Of a DNA stretch of 64,000 nucleotides, positions 1-8,672 are shown piece after piece. Under the pieces are notes generated by a model that was not told where the DNA came from, ran no database searches, and was given only the letters and a program-made list of their open reading frames with translations. Every line of letters starts with the position of its first letter. Position 1 is the first letter of the stretch. This DNA is from Aculops lycopersici (taxonomy: Eukaryota; Arthropoda; Arachnida; Trombidiformes; Eriophyidae): NCBI GenBank assembly GCA_015350385.1, contig WNKI01000001.1, forward strand, positions 89,908 to 153,907, in the 5' to 3' direction. A program made the position numbers and the translations under genes.

Positions 1-2
1 AG

Positions 3-185
3 ATTAACCAGCAACTGGCACTGGACATGGATCGAAGGTGTGAAGCCAACCAGTTGATCGGAGAAACATTGGGATACGTCGAAGGGCCATCTTTCATGCC
101 CGAGTTTCGCGCAAGTCCAATCATGATGGCAAAATGTTTTATTAGTTATCAAAGGATCGTGTGCAAGCTTCAGATGATGAGTTGA
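3..185 (+). CDS. Possible 3' end of an unidentified protein, cut by the window edge
   Basis: The third forward frame is open from the first base of the window to a TGA at 183-185, about 60 codons. The translation has mixed composition and internal Met residues but no motif I recognise. If it is real, it is the C-terminal end of a gene entering from the left and convergent with NAA40, which fits the tail-to-tail habit of this locus. An open stretch of this length can also arise by chance. I do not assign a family. Confidence 0.3.
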   Translation: MNQQLALDMDRRCEANQLIGETLGYVEGPSFMPEFRASPIMMAKCFISYQRIVCKLQMMS

Positions 186-276
186 TGAATCTATGATGCT
201 ACCGCAGATGGACAATGGGCGCCAAGTAGATGCCCAGCTCCTGAGATCGACTTGGAGGAATCTTCTTCGAGAGATT

Positions 277-921
277 CTAAACTTTGAGTTTATAGCTGAA
301 GATCGCGTAGTCAGCTTCGTTTTTGGCTGGAGACGATTTGTCTGTATGGAATTTGAGCTTATGATAGAACTTAAGGGCGGGTGCATTTGAGTGAAACACT
401 GTCAACATAATTTTGTCCATCTTGAACTCTGTTGCTAGAACCTTAGCCAGCCTCATCAGTTCAATGCCGAGGCCTTGTCTTTGGAAGTCGTTGTGGATGT
501 GTAGCTCGTAAACATATAAGGCACACTCGCTCTTGTCTGCACCAATCTCATACCTGAGACAGAGGAAACCGATGAGTTGCTCGTCCTCAGGAGGCAGCTG
601 ATTCGCAATGATCTCGTCGGTTGGCAAATCGCATTTCTCACCAATCGTCACAAAGAGCACTCTAGTCCTTGGATGCTTCCACTCACCTAGTTTCTCCTCC
701 TCGTTCCAGCCCCAACTGGAATTTTCATACATTTCCCTCATGAGAGACTCGAACAATGTCATCATCCGATCGAATGTGGTGTCATCGATCTGCTTAGAGT
801 TGGCCAGGTAAAAGTTGTACTTGTGAAAATTCTTCTTGGAAAGTTTTGATCGCTTAACTAAATCCTCGCACTCGTTAGCCAGCTTGATTCTTAGCTTGGC
901 TGGCATGATTTGGGACTTCAT
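277..921 (-). CDS. NAA40: N-alpha-acetyltransferase 40 (NatD), histone H4/H2A N-terminal acetyltransferase
   Basis: A 214-residue GNAT-fold protein. NatD acetylates the N-terminal Ser of histones H4 and H2A. Family marks are the SSWGWNE segment near residues 68-74 (human SEWGWKD), the acetyl-CoA loop RQGLGIELM around 148-156 (human RKGLGKFLI), and the MLTVFHSNAPALKFY block after it (human MLTVFKHNHGAYQFF). The ending resembles the SPS...YEI tail region of the family. Length is close to human NAA40 (237 aa); the basic N-terminal extension is shorter. The start is the first in-frame ATG; a second lies five codons later. The gene is uninterrupted and divergent from the p47-like gene. Confidence 0.9.
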   Translation of the reverse strand: MKSQIMPAKLRIKLANECEDLVKRSKLSKKNFHKYNFYLANSKQIDDTTFDRMMTLFESLMREMYENSSWGWNEEEKLGEWKHPRTRVLFVTIGEKCDLPTDEIIANQLPPEDEQLIGFLCLRYEIGADKSECALYVYELHIHNDFQRQGLGIELMRLAKVLATEFKMDKIMLTVFHSNAPALKFYHKLKFHTDKSSPAKNEADYAIFSYKLKV

Positions 922-1241
922 CTTGTGTTAGAGATTTTCTATGGTGAAGCACCTTGATAGTTTTCAATAAAAGTTGGGTAAAGTTAGGATTGAAAGGTAC
1001 ATGCATTGACAAAAGTTTGTTTATGTTTGGCAGTATGCGAATCGCTGCGCGTGAACGTTTTTTAATTTTCGCGCTTATTTCTAGAAAATCCAAAACACAG
1101 ATCAACTTCTTCTCAGGTAACTTGTCAAGAAGCCAGTAGATTAATTTAGCTAAAACATCCAATAGATCTGGATTGCTTATTGACGAACCCAATTACATCC
1201 CTTGTGTCACCCCAATCACAAGAACTAAACACTTCTCCACC
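922..1241. promoter_or_regulatory. Divergent intergenic region, NAA40 / p47-like
   Basis: About 320 bp between two genes read outward. It holds both 5' leaders and presumably a shared promoter. An open frame crosses it on the minus strand but starts at TTG and has no family resemblance. No TATA box was seen. Confidence 0.4.
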
Positions 1242-1778
1242 ATGAGTAGAAGGATTGCAACACTCAGGGATCTACAGTCGGATGACTCGGACAATCATCC
1301 GCCTCGCGACGGACAGGCTTTTTATGCAGGTGGTTCGGAGCATAGTGGTCAGCAAATTTTGGGTCCGAACAGAGGTAGTGGTCCAAACAATAGTCAGTTG
1401 ATTGACCAACTATTCCACCAAGCGAGACAATCGGCTGCTTTAGTTAGCGACCCAAGCCAAGGTTCCCAATCGACCGGCGGATCAGCAGGTCCAGCCACCT
1501 TACCTATCGTTTTCTGGCGAAACGGGTTCACTGTAGGAGAGAGCGAGTTGCGAGACTACGAAGCCATCCAAAATCGAGACTTCATCGATCACCTTCGTAG
1601 AGGCGAGACGCCGCCAGAGTTGGCGCGTCAGGTCAGGGGTGGCATGGTGGAGGTTAAGCTGGAGAACAAGGCTACCCAAGACTACAAGTCGGAGCGAAAA
1701 GTACAAGCATTCTCTGGGCGAGGATATCGTCTGGGTGCACCAGCACCGGAAACAGTGAGCAAGCCTGAAACTGATTAG
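1242..1778 (+). CDS. p47/NSFL1C-like p97 (VCP) cofactor with SEP domain but no UBX domain
   Basis: A 178-residue protein starting at the ATG preceded by CACC at 1238-1241. It opens with RIATLRDLQSDDSD. Next comes a p97-binding SHP-type box, FYAGGSEHSGQQILGP, near residues 27-42 (nearly the FYAGGSERSGQQIVGP of p47). A SEP domain spans roughly residues 84-150 (IVFWRNGFTVGESELRDY, then RRGETPPEL and GGMVEVKLENK). A second SHP-like box, FSGRGYRLGAP, lies near the end. Known p47 family order is UBA, SHP, SEP, SHP, UBX; here both UBA and UBX are missing, and I saw no UBX coding sequence in the next 400 bp. It could still bind p97 through the SHP boxes, as inference. Confidence 0.85.
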   Translation: MSRRIATLRDLQSDDSDNHPPRDGQAFYAGGSEHSGQQILGPNRGSGPNNSQLIDQLFHQARQSAALVSDPSQGSQSTGGSAGPATLPIVFWRNGFTVGESELRDYEAIQNRDFIDHLRRGETPPELARQVRGGMVEVKLENKATQDYKSERKVQAFSGRGYRLGAPAPETVSKPETD

Positions 1779-2182
1779 AGGTGTTGAAGCCAAACATATC
1801 TACATCATGTTCTCATTAAAGCGCTGTAACGACCCATAACGAGATCCGTTGAAATCAGCTTTTCGTTCGAGCATTATCATATTATAATTTTGCATTTTCT
1901 TTCTATAATTCATCTGATTGACGATCATCGTTATTTAGAGTATCTCGGCCTCTCGTCACCTTGTGAGTCGACCGAAAATGGACATTAAAGCTTACTGTCG
2001 CTTTTGGCCTACGTCGTCACGCAGCAGAACACAATTCTCGAGCACGTGATGAGAAAAACAAAACAATTTGAAATCCACAGAGTTGTCACAATTATCAAAG
2101 CTTGTCTCGTTAAGATCGAGAGTAACGCAATTATTGAGATGAACTATATATTTGTGTAGGTAAGTTTAATCTAGCGATAACC
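1779..2182. other. Intergenic, p47-like 3' end to PSMD9 start
   Basis: About 400 bp, AT-rich in its middle. It contains a CACGTG E-box at 2043-2048, 135 bp upstream of the PSMD9 ATG. Nothing coding was seen. Confidence 0.4.
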
Positions 2183-2566
2183 ATGTCCAACCAGCAGAAA
2201 GATCAATCGATTGCAGATAACCTCAAGAAGGAGCTTCTTGATATGCAAGCAAAAAGAAAGAAAATAGAGGACGAGCTTCTTCTGCATCGCGTTGTACTAG
2301 AAAATGTAGGTTTCGTTTCGTAGTTTATCAGCTTCACAAGTCTATTTCTATCACCGATCTAACTAATGGTCCATCCATCTAACTAAAAATAGAACAAGGT
2401 TGGCATGAAAGACCCTTTAGTCGATAAGGACGACTTTCCAAGAAACGATATTGACGTGTATGCCGTCAGACACGCCAGGAGTAATATCATCAGGCTCGAG
2501 AACGACGCGAAGGACTTATTTAAGCAAATGACAGCCAAGTTGGAGGAGTTGCATTCATTAAACTGA
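2183..2566 (+). CDS. PSMD9: 26S proteasome assembly chaperone PSMD9/p27 (Nas2), N-terminal domain only
   Basis: Two exons, 2183-2305 and 2393-2566, split by an 87 bp GT-AG intron in phase 0 (donor GTAGGT, acceptor AAATAG). Together they encode 98 residues. Exon 1 gives the helical start (KKELLDMQAKRKKIEDEL). Exon 2 gives KVGMKDPLVDKDDFPRNDID, matching human GIGMNEPLVDCEGYPRSDVD, followed by VRHARSNIIRLENDAK (human VRTARHNIICLQNDHK). This is the Nas2_N helical hairpin that grips the Rpt5 ATPase during base assembly. The C-terminal PDZ domain of the family (human 223 aa) is absent because the frame stops after ELHSLN. ITPA begins 11 bp after the stop codon on the same strand. Confidence 0.85.
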
Positions 2567-2577
2567 GGCCTAATCAT

Positions 2578-3282
2578 ATGGAGCTTATTATAAGAACAAG
2601 AGAGGGAGGAGAGCGATCGGATAGGGTTTATCAATTTCATGAAATCGAATCATTGCCAACTGATGACCAACAGCGGAACGAGCGGCCGCGCGAGATATTT
2701 TTTGTTACAGGTAGCAAGAACAAGGTTGCCGAGATGAATGAACACTTGAAGCCAGAATACTTCAACTTGACCGTCGTGGATTTGGATTTAACTGAAATAC
2801 AAGATTCCGATACTCTCAACATAGCGGAGGATAAATGCCGCCGCGCTTTGAAGCAGATCAGCAAGTTGTATGGGGAGCCCGATGGTAGCAAGAGAAGATG
2901 TGTTCTAGTTGAGGATACAGGTGTGCATTTTAAAGCCTTCAAGGGATTGCCAGGTCCTTATATAAAGTGGTTCGTAGAGGCCATTGGCCCAGCGGGTCTA
3001 TTCAAGATGGTCGAAGGATTTGAGGATCATTCAGCCGATGCGATCTGCACCTATGCACTCGTAGAGGCCGAGGAACCTGAATCGCGAGTAGTATTCTTCA
3101 AGGGTCTTGTTCAAGGTCAGATTGTTAGTCCTCGGGGACACTCCTGGGGTTGGGACAGTGCCTTCGAGGAGTCGAGAACCAATAAGACTTACGGTGAAAT
3201 GGACCGCGAGACCAAGTCGAAATTTAGCCATCGAGCAAATGCTCTGACAGTAATGAAAAAGTATCTTGCGACGGTCCGGTGA
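2578..3282 (+). CDS. ITPA: Inosine triphosphate pyrophosphatase
   Basis: A 234-residue protein of the Ham1/ITPA family, which hydrolyses ITP, dITP and XTP to monophosphates and keeps non-canonical purines out of nucleic acids. Signatures are FFVTGSKNKVAEM near residues 41-53, VLVEDTGVHFKAFKGLPGPY near 104-123 (human [20 protein letters not shown]), KWF, and SPRGHSWGWDSAFE. The SHRANAL ending is typical. The N-terminus has about 40 residues beyond human ITPA, so the true start could be later. The gene is uninterrupted and begins 11 bp downstream of PSMD9, suggesting co-transcription or a promoter inside PSMD9. Confidence 0.93.
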   Translation: MELIIRTREGGERSDRVYQFHEIESLPTDDQQRNERPREIFFVTGSKNKVAEMNEHLKPEYFNLTVVDLDLTEIQDSDTLNIAEDKCRRALKQISKLYGEPDGSKRRCVLVEDTGVHFKAFKGLPGPYIKWFVEAIGPAGLFKMVEGFEDHSADAICTYALVEAEEPESRVVFFKGLVQGQIVSPRGHSWGWDSAFEESRTNKTYGEMDRETKSKFSHRANALTVMKKYLATVR

Positions 3283-3498
3283 CAAGCGAGCTGACTTTTA
3301 TTGAGTTTTGGTAGCCCTGAAAATTGTTGGCTTTTTCATTGATTCTCAGACAAACAATTAACATTCTTGTATCCTGTTTCGTTTTGCGATCTTGAAGCCA
3401 ATAAATATGTGTTTAGATAAACCTTGAGAAGACTTTCTGATTGCCAGTGGGCGGTTTCTAAGAAGTGCAAGGGTTTGAGCTCGAGAAGAAGGCGCTCA

Positions 3499-3846
3499 TT
3501 AGTAGTCGTTGAATTTGAGCAGTCCTCTTCCATTGTACATGGGATGCTTTCTCGAGTAGCCCGAGAGACCTCGTGATGGGAAGGCCGAGAAGGGAGTCAT
3601 CCAAAATGGTTTCACGATTCCATAGGTTGGCCAACCGTAATGCTCGAAGTACCCAATCGACGCTTCTGACGGCTGGCAGGTTAGCAGCACGACGGCGGCC
3701 ACGGCAAGACTGATTGTTAGTGCCACACTCAATCGGCGGACTTGATTCTGGAGGACGCGTGAAGTATGACGGTCGATTGTTAGCCAGCTATAAAAGAAAT
3801 TGCAGACTCGGATTGATTTATCTAAGCTTACCTGATTTGGAGACAT
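3499..3846 (-). CDS. Small secreted peptide of unknown function, probably with one short intron
   Basis: An open frame of 115 codons. Its middle is a clear signal peptide (LSVALTISLAVAAVVLLTC, then SEAS). The mature tail has about 52 residues, is rich in Tyr, Phe, Trp, Gly and Pro, and has no cysteine (it begins IGYFEHYGWPTYG and ends LLKFNDY). The N-terminal part is probably interrupted: CAG|GTAAGC at 3832/3831 and CCAG|AAT at 3748/3747 define an 84 bp in-frame intron, giving an 87-residue preproprotein that starts MSPNQ. An acceptor at 3788 would shift frame. A second ATG with a donor lies at 3935-3918, an alternative first exon. A TATA box lies about 110 bp upstream. I do not recognise the family; secreted cuticular, neuropeptide-like or salivary roles are all possible. 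Confidence 0.55.
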   Translation of the reverse strand: MSPNQVSLDKSIRVCNFFYSWLTIDRHTSRVLQNQVRRLSVALTISLAVAAVVLLTCQPSEASIGYFEHYGWPTYGIVKPFWMTPFSAFPSRGLSGYSRKHPMYNGRGLLKFNDY

Positions 3847-3952
3847 CTTGAGGTGCTGTGTTTGATGCTTGATTCCGGTTAGGTTGATGGGGATTTACTT
3901 TCAAATCTTGTGCTCACCTGATTTTCTGAACTCATCGCCTGTTGTCTTTTCA

Positions 3953-3960
3953 TATTTATA
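3953..3960 (-). promoter_or_regulatory. TATA box of the small secreted peptide gene
   Basis: TATAAATA on the minus strand. A start site about 30 bp downstream would fall near 3930, so the leader would include the ATG at 3846 and exclude the ATG at 3935. It is one of only two clear TATA boxes I found. Confidence 0.45.
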
Positions 3961-5042
3961 CTCTTGCTCTCGAGGTCGAAGCTGGGTTCCTTATTCGAGC
4001 CACCGCTAGCATATCTAGCACGCGCAACAGGTGAGCACGCGCAGCTTGCTGCCTGGAGCTAGCGATCGAGTTATTACAAACATCACTATCAAGATTATGT
4101 AACTGTGACTCGCTTAAGGAAGGGAACTCCGCCTAACGGTTCGCGTGTTCACTCCAAGTTCCTCTATCAGGTGGTTTTGTTGATTGTGTCTGTCCAAGGA
4201 GAAACACGCGCGCACTTCCAGGTTGCTGCTGCTGTTATCGTGGTTGTCGTCCACGTTATGCAACGACTCTATTGAGCACGAGTTGGCGCCCTTGTTGTTA
4301 TTGTGGCTGCAGGTTGATGTTCATCGCTTGCATAACAAATTCGTTTGGAGGTCGCAGGCGCCGACTCTCCGCTTCAATGTCAAGCGGCCGGCAAGCTTGT
4401 GCTAATAGATTAGCACACTCAAAGCTGCCATTCTAATCACATCCTTATCCGTTTCCCCTCTACCATTTTTCTCACTTACATTCCTGCTTGGTGCTCTAGT
4501 TAGAATGAAGCTTTTCTTGATAAAACTACTTCTCGTGCACTAACTACCTGTTACTATTTACTTCGCTCGCTTCCCATTTGCGCACCCAAACGACGAGCAA
4601 GTCAATGCCAATGGCGAGCGAGTGTGGGTTTGCCTGCCGCACGCAACTCGGTTCGAACAATCGAGCTAAATATACAAGCTAACCAGGCAACTCGCTCGTC
4701 GTTGACTGGCAAGCTCGCTAATTCGAATGGACTGCGAGTGGCTCAATTTAGCCGCTCACCTGCTACCTCGTTGGCCACTCGACTCAACGACTCTCGAGTG
4801 TCTTAGCGCAACATGCGGGTGTGGCTCAGTTTACGAGCACCGAGCGCAAAGACTCGGCTCTCGAGAGGCAACTTGGCAATGAGCTGAGTGCAAGCTGGCA
4901 AACTTATCGCCAACTTGACGTCCGCTTGCCATACAATTAGCAAAAGAGGACCTTCGAACACCTGACACCTCGAACTATTTCAATCGTCTGTTGTTTTAAT
5001 GAGTATTTTTTGAAGAAATAATAATAATGAAAGTATTGTTCC
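3961..5042. other. Intergenic upstream of the secreted peptide and downstream of GABA-B receptor 1
   Basis: About 1.1 kb with many short words of the type CTCGAG, GCGAG and GCCAACTTG. It holds only short chance open frames. Nothing coding or structured could be supported. Confidence 0.4.
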
Positions 5043-7832
5043 TCATGTAGGTACACCCCGGCGACCCCTCAGTGACGGCTGCTGCTGCGTTCGTACTGTC
5101 GTCTGGTCGGACCGGTCGACCAAGTTCCGGTTTGCATTCTCGCGTGCCTCCTCGATACGCGCAATCATGGCTTTCATTTGGGAGTCCTTCTCGCGGATGC
5201 GCTCCGCAAGCTCGCGGTTCTCGCGTTCCAGACGATTTAGTTGCTCCTCGTCGTCGCGACTGGAACGTTTGTCCGTCAATACCGATGAACCGGTCGGCTG
5301 GGATCCGGAGCCGGAGCCGGCGGCCGCGCGCTTCCGTCGGCGCCGTAGATGCTCTACGACTTTTGGCGTGAAGATAAGCACCATGGAGAGTGAGCAACAG
5401 AAAATGATTGTGATGGATACAAAGAGGAAGTGGTAGTTGGCTTGCTGGCGCATCAGGTTAACCAGCGAGATGGGCGCCGTAATGAAGCACATGATGGCCA
5501 CGTTGTAAATGCACATGCCCACCAGTTTTGAGTCGTTCAGTTGGCGTAGCTTCACACTTCGAGTCTCGTAGGCCAGAAAGAGACCAAAGACAAGCAGCAG
5601 TCCCTTGTAGCCGAAGAGCAGGTAGTACCATTGGAAGTTGGCCTGGCAATACTCGATCTTGAGCTCCACGATAACATCGTCGCCCATCGCCAGCTCCGGT
5701 CCTGGCTGCTCCTTGATCTTGACGGTGGTTCTGTCCATCGGCTCGTAGAGTCGCCAGACTGCCAACACTAACGAATCCACTAAACATAGTGAGCCGACTG
5801 TTGCGAAGACGCGCCGACCGGTTTGCTGGCCGGCAACCTGTGGCGCGCTTCTAGTGCTCAGCGCATAGGATTGCCACACTTTCCAAAACATGGATCCAAA
5901 GAAGAGGGAGAAGCCTAAGTTTAGGGTCCAGGCGCGCAGGTCGCAGATGAGGTGAAACTGGGGCGCAGGTATGAAACGGCCATCGAGGCCAAAGAGGATG
6001 GCCGAGATAAGACACACGATGCAGCCTACGAGCATTATGTTGTTTGAGTGCGGATGCGACAGTTTGATTAGCGCCTCTTCGCGACTAGCCCAATTGAACC
6101 AGAGCAAACCTAATGCGGCGCCTATACCAATTAGTGCGAGTGCCATTACGCTAGCCAGACACGAGGGTGACAGGTATTGTACTAGCTCCATGATAATTGT
6201 TCGGTCGCGCGGAGGCTCGCCACGCGGCCACCTGATGCGCGACTCGTTCAGGTTGAGCCGATTCGTGCGCGAATCGAAGTAGCCGATGACGGTGTAGTTG
6301 CCGTCGACCATTTGCTCGATTTGAGTCCATGCGATACGGTCACCAATATCTGAGAAGGCCACCTCACCTGAGATGCCCAGAAAGTTGGTCTGGCGCAGGT
6401 TGTTGAGAAAGACGTCACGAATTTGAGGAGTGCTCGTGTAGTTGAACTGGGCCACACTGAGCCGGCGCTGGTCCAGATCTCTGATGGTAGAGTTAAGCGC
6501 CAATGCAATGGCCCAAATGGCGTCGTAGGCTAGCGGTGCCTCCTGGTATCCTTCCGGTCGAGCGGCGGGCTGTACAGGCGTACGAGTCTGGAGGGCGCCG
6601 GCTGGGGGCGTGTCCACAGCTAGAGGTGGAGCTGAACGAGTTTCGCCAACGGTTTCGGCAGCAGCGCCACCTTGGCTCAGCGACACATTCGACTTCCGGC
6701 GCGACAATTCAATCTGATACCGTCGCAACCAGTCCTTACTGGTGTAACCGGAAATGGTGCGCCGACTATCCTGGTTGAGCACGAGACCCTCGGTGGTGAT
6801 GTGGCCCTCAACCGCTGCCTTCATCTGGTCATAGGTGCATTCGAGGTCGCGCACGTCCGTCCACCAGTCGTCCTCGTACCAGCCAATGAGGAACCAGACG
6901 TAGCGGTCACCGTAGAGCTGGCGTTTATAAGCTTCGCACATAACTCGGCGAGCTTGTTGCTTGTAGAACATACCAACGATGATTCTTGGATCTGCACGCT
7001 TCAAGTTGTCCATAGCGTCGGCTGGCTGGCGCACAAAGGACACTCTGGTGAGGAGCTGGATGTTGCGAGCTCGGCAGCGTTGTTCCAGATCGCGAGCTGT
7101 TTCGATAAAAACCTCCTCCGTCTCCAGGATTATGGCCACCCGCGACCAGCCGTACTTCTCGAAAAGCCTTATGCGCGTCGGGTTGTGGATTGTTGCCGAG
7201 GGGTGTGTCCGGAAGAAGGTTGGAAAGCGGGCGCGGTCAGAGAGAGCTGGCGAGGAGGCGCCGTAGCCGACGACTATGAGATTCCACATGTTGGCCGACT
7301 CGGCGACGATGGAGCAGACAGTGGAGCAACCGCACACAACAATCACCTTCTTGGGCGGGTGATATATCATATCGTACATGAAGCGGGCTGCCTTGCCAGG
7401 ATTGCACTGGCTGTCCTTGTAAGTGAGCTCGAGCTTGTATCCGGCCAGCAGGTCGGCGCGAGCGTTAACATCGTCTAGAGCCATTAAGGCGGCCGGCAGG
7501 CAACCCGAGCCGCCGATCCAGCCTCCGGTGCCACTCATTGGGAAAAGACCCGCAATGTGCAGAGTTTGCACCTTGGCCACCGAGTTCCCTATTGCGGGTG
7601 CCGCCAACTCCTGGTGTTCGCCCGCCTCGTTGGCCAACATGGAGATTTCTCCATCTAGCTCGCCTCTCTCATTTGGCTGATGGCAGAACACAAGCTGGGG
7701 TGCGAGTGACAAAAGGAGCAACATTATTGGTTTGCTGGAAGCTCTGAGATTTTTGACCGAAGGTCCCGGATTACACTTTGGCACATTCGGCTCCATTTGC
7801 CCAAACTGGTTTATGCTTCTCTTGATATCCAT
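5043..7832 (-). CDS. GABBR1: Metabotropic GABA-B receptor subunit 1, intronless
   Basis: A 929-residue class C GPCR in one uninterrupted frame. Signal anchor 34-50; Venus-flytrap ligand domain about 92-520; seven membrane helices near 553-580, 598-618, 636-657, 674-694, 735-757, 770-793 and 802-822; C-terminal coiled coil 862-899 for pairing with subunit 2. GABA-contact residues known from the mammalian R1 structure are kept: Trp104, Ser170 (GCSTV), Ser193 (YGASSPALS), His210 (FRTHPSAT), Tyr290, Trp318 (IGWYEDDW), Glu431 (QEAPLAYDA). This makes it R1 rather than R2, which does not bind GABA. An Ala/Pro/Ser-rich insertion of about 45 residues (382-427) interrupts the domain just before Glu431. 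The tail ends RGRRGVPT, containing an RXR motif like the ER-retention signal of R1, but lying after the coiled coil. Neighbour SLC25A15 is divergent. Confidence 0.95.
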   Translation of the reverse strand: MDIKRSINQFGQMEPNVPKCNPGPSVKNLRASSKPIMLLLLSLAPQLVFCHQPNERGELDGEISMLANEAGEHQELAAPAIGNSVAKVQTLHIAGLFPMSGTGGWIGGSGCLPAALMALDDVNARADLLAGYKLELTYKDSQCNPGKAARFMYDMIYHPPKKVIVVCGCSTVCSIVAESANMWNLIVVGYGASSPALSDRARFPTFFRTHPSATIHNPTRIRLFEKYGWSRVAIILETEEVFIETARDLEQRCRARNIQLLTRVSFVRQPADAMDNLKRADPRIIVGMFYKQQARRVMCEAYKRQLYGDRYVWFLIGWYEDDWWTDVRDLECTYDQMKAAVEGHITTEGLVLNQDSRRTISGYTSKDWLRRYQIELSRRKSNVSLSQGGAAAETVGETRSAPPLAVDTPPAGALQTRTPVQPAARPEGYQEAPLAYDAIWAIALALNSTIRDLDQRRLSVAQFNYTSTPQIRDVFLNNLRQTNFLGISGEVAFSDIGDRIAWTQIEQMVDGNYTVIGYFDSRTNRLNLNESRIRWPRGEPPRDRTIIMELVQYLSPSCLASVMALALIGIGAALGLLWFNWASREEALIKLSHPHSNNIMLVGCIVCLISAILFGLDGRFIPAPQFHLICDLRAWTLNLGFSLFFGSMFWKVWQSYALSTRSAPQVAGQQTGRRVFATVGSLCLVDSLVLAVWRLYEPMDRTTVKIKEQPGPELAMGDDVIVELKIEYCQANFQWYYLLFGYKGLLLVFGLFLAYETRSVKLRQLNDSKLVGMCIYNVAIMCFITAPISLVNLMRQQANYHFLFVSITIIFCCSLSMVLIFTPKVVEHLRRRRKRAAAGSGSGSQPTGSSVLTDKRSSRDDEEQLNRLERENRELAERIREKDSQMKAMIARIEEARENANRNLVDRSDQTTVRTQQQPSLRGRRGVPT

Positions 7833-8672
7833 TTGATCGTCTGTTGCCTCTGTGTCCTACCTGTCGGAAATGTTCCTCTTCTACATCACAAATGTAATAA
7901 TGTTTGGCAGCCTCATAGCTCCTTCGTTAGTTGATAATATAAATATTCACATAGATGACAATGACCTAAAAGTAACAATGTTTTTGATGAACGCAGAGAT
8001 TCAAGCGAAGCGTGAAGGCCCCAAGGAGCACGTATAGCTCGTGCACTCAGACAGCGACCACTTGCCGAGGCGATGGTTGTGGCCTCGCAAAAGCAGCGGA
8101 AGGCGACTGCTTCGTAGACCCGAAGACTAGCCGCCCTGACCCGTGCCCGACTAGAGCGACGATGCTACGTTCGGCGAGTAAAGTTGGATCGACCCTGCAC
8201 CTGGCCTGTGAATGGATTCCTGTACTCTACGGTCAATCTGGGATTGTGTGTTACACATTACACAATACGTAATGTTTTCAGTAGCTAAGGGAACGAGCGA
8301 TGGGACCACGCACTGACTAATGGAACGCGAGGTGCAATCGCCTGCAGGCTGCAGCGACGCTCTGGACTTCCAAACAAACACACGTGCTTTGAGTTCAAAC
8401 AAACGTCGAGTGTCGGACTCATCCGATCTGATTAATCTATCCCGTTTTCACACTCTCGTTTATCATCATCCTGCCTTATTGACCAACCATCATATTCGTA
8501 CTCTCATGTTGGAGTGTATCTTAATTATCGAATGCGCCAGCAGATCATCTGTGATAAGAAAATCAGAGTTTTCATCTATAGACTGGCTCGAATAATCAGC
8601 TGACACCGAGCAATCTGATATATCGAAATGAGCACCTGAAATTCTCAATCAATTCATCAAAAAATTGATAAG
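7833..8672. promoter_or_regulatory. Divergent intergenic region, GABBR1 / SLC25A15
   Basis: 840 bp between two outward-reading genes. On the minus strand, CAG|GTAGGA just upstream of the GABBR1 ATG could be a 5' leader splice donor. Short open frames on both strands have no family features. Confidence 0.4.

Noticed and set aside
875..1192. Minus-strand open frame of about 105 codons upstream of NAA40
   Set aside because: It opens with TTG, has no ATG until late, overlaps the NAA40 start in another frame and resembles no family. Treated as 5' leader.
6672..7478. 268-codon plus-strand frame opposite the GABA-B receptor
   Set aside because: Antisense shadow of a well-supported conserved gene.
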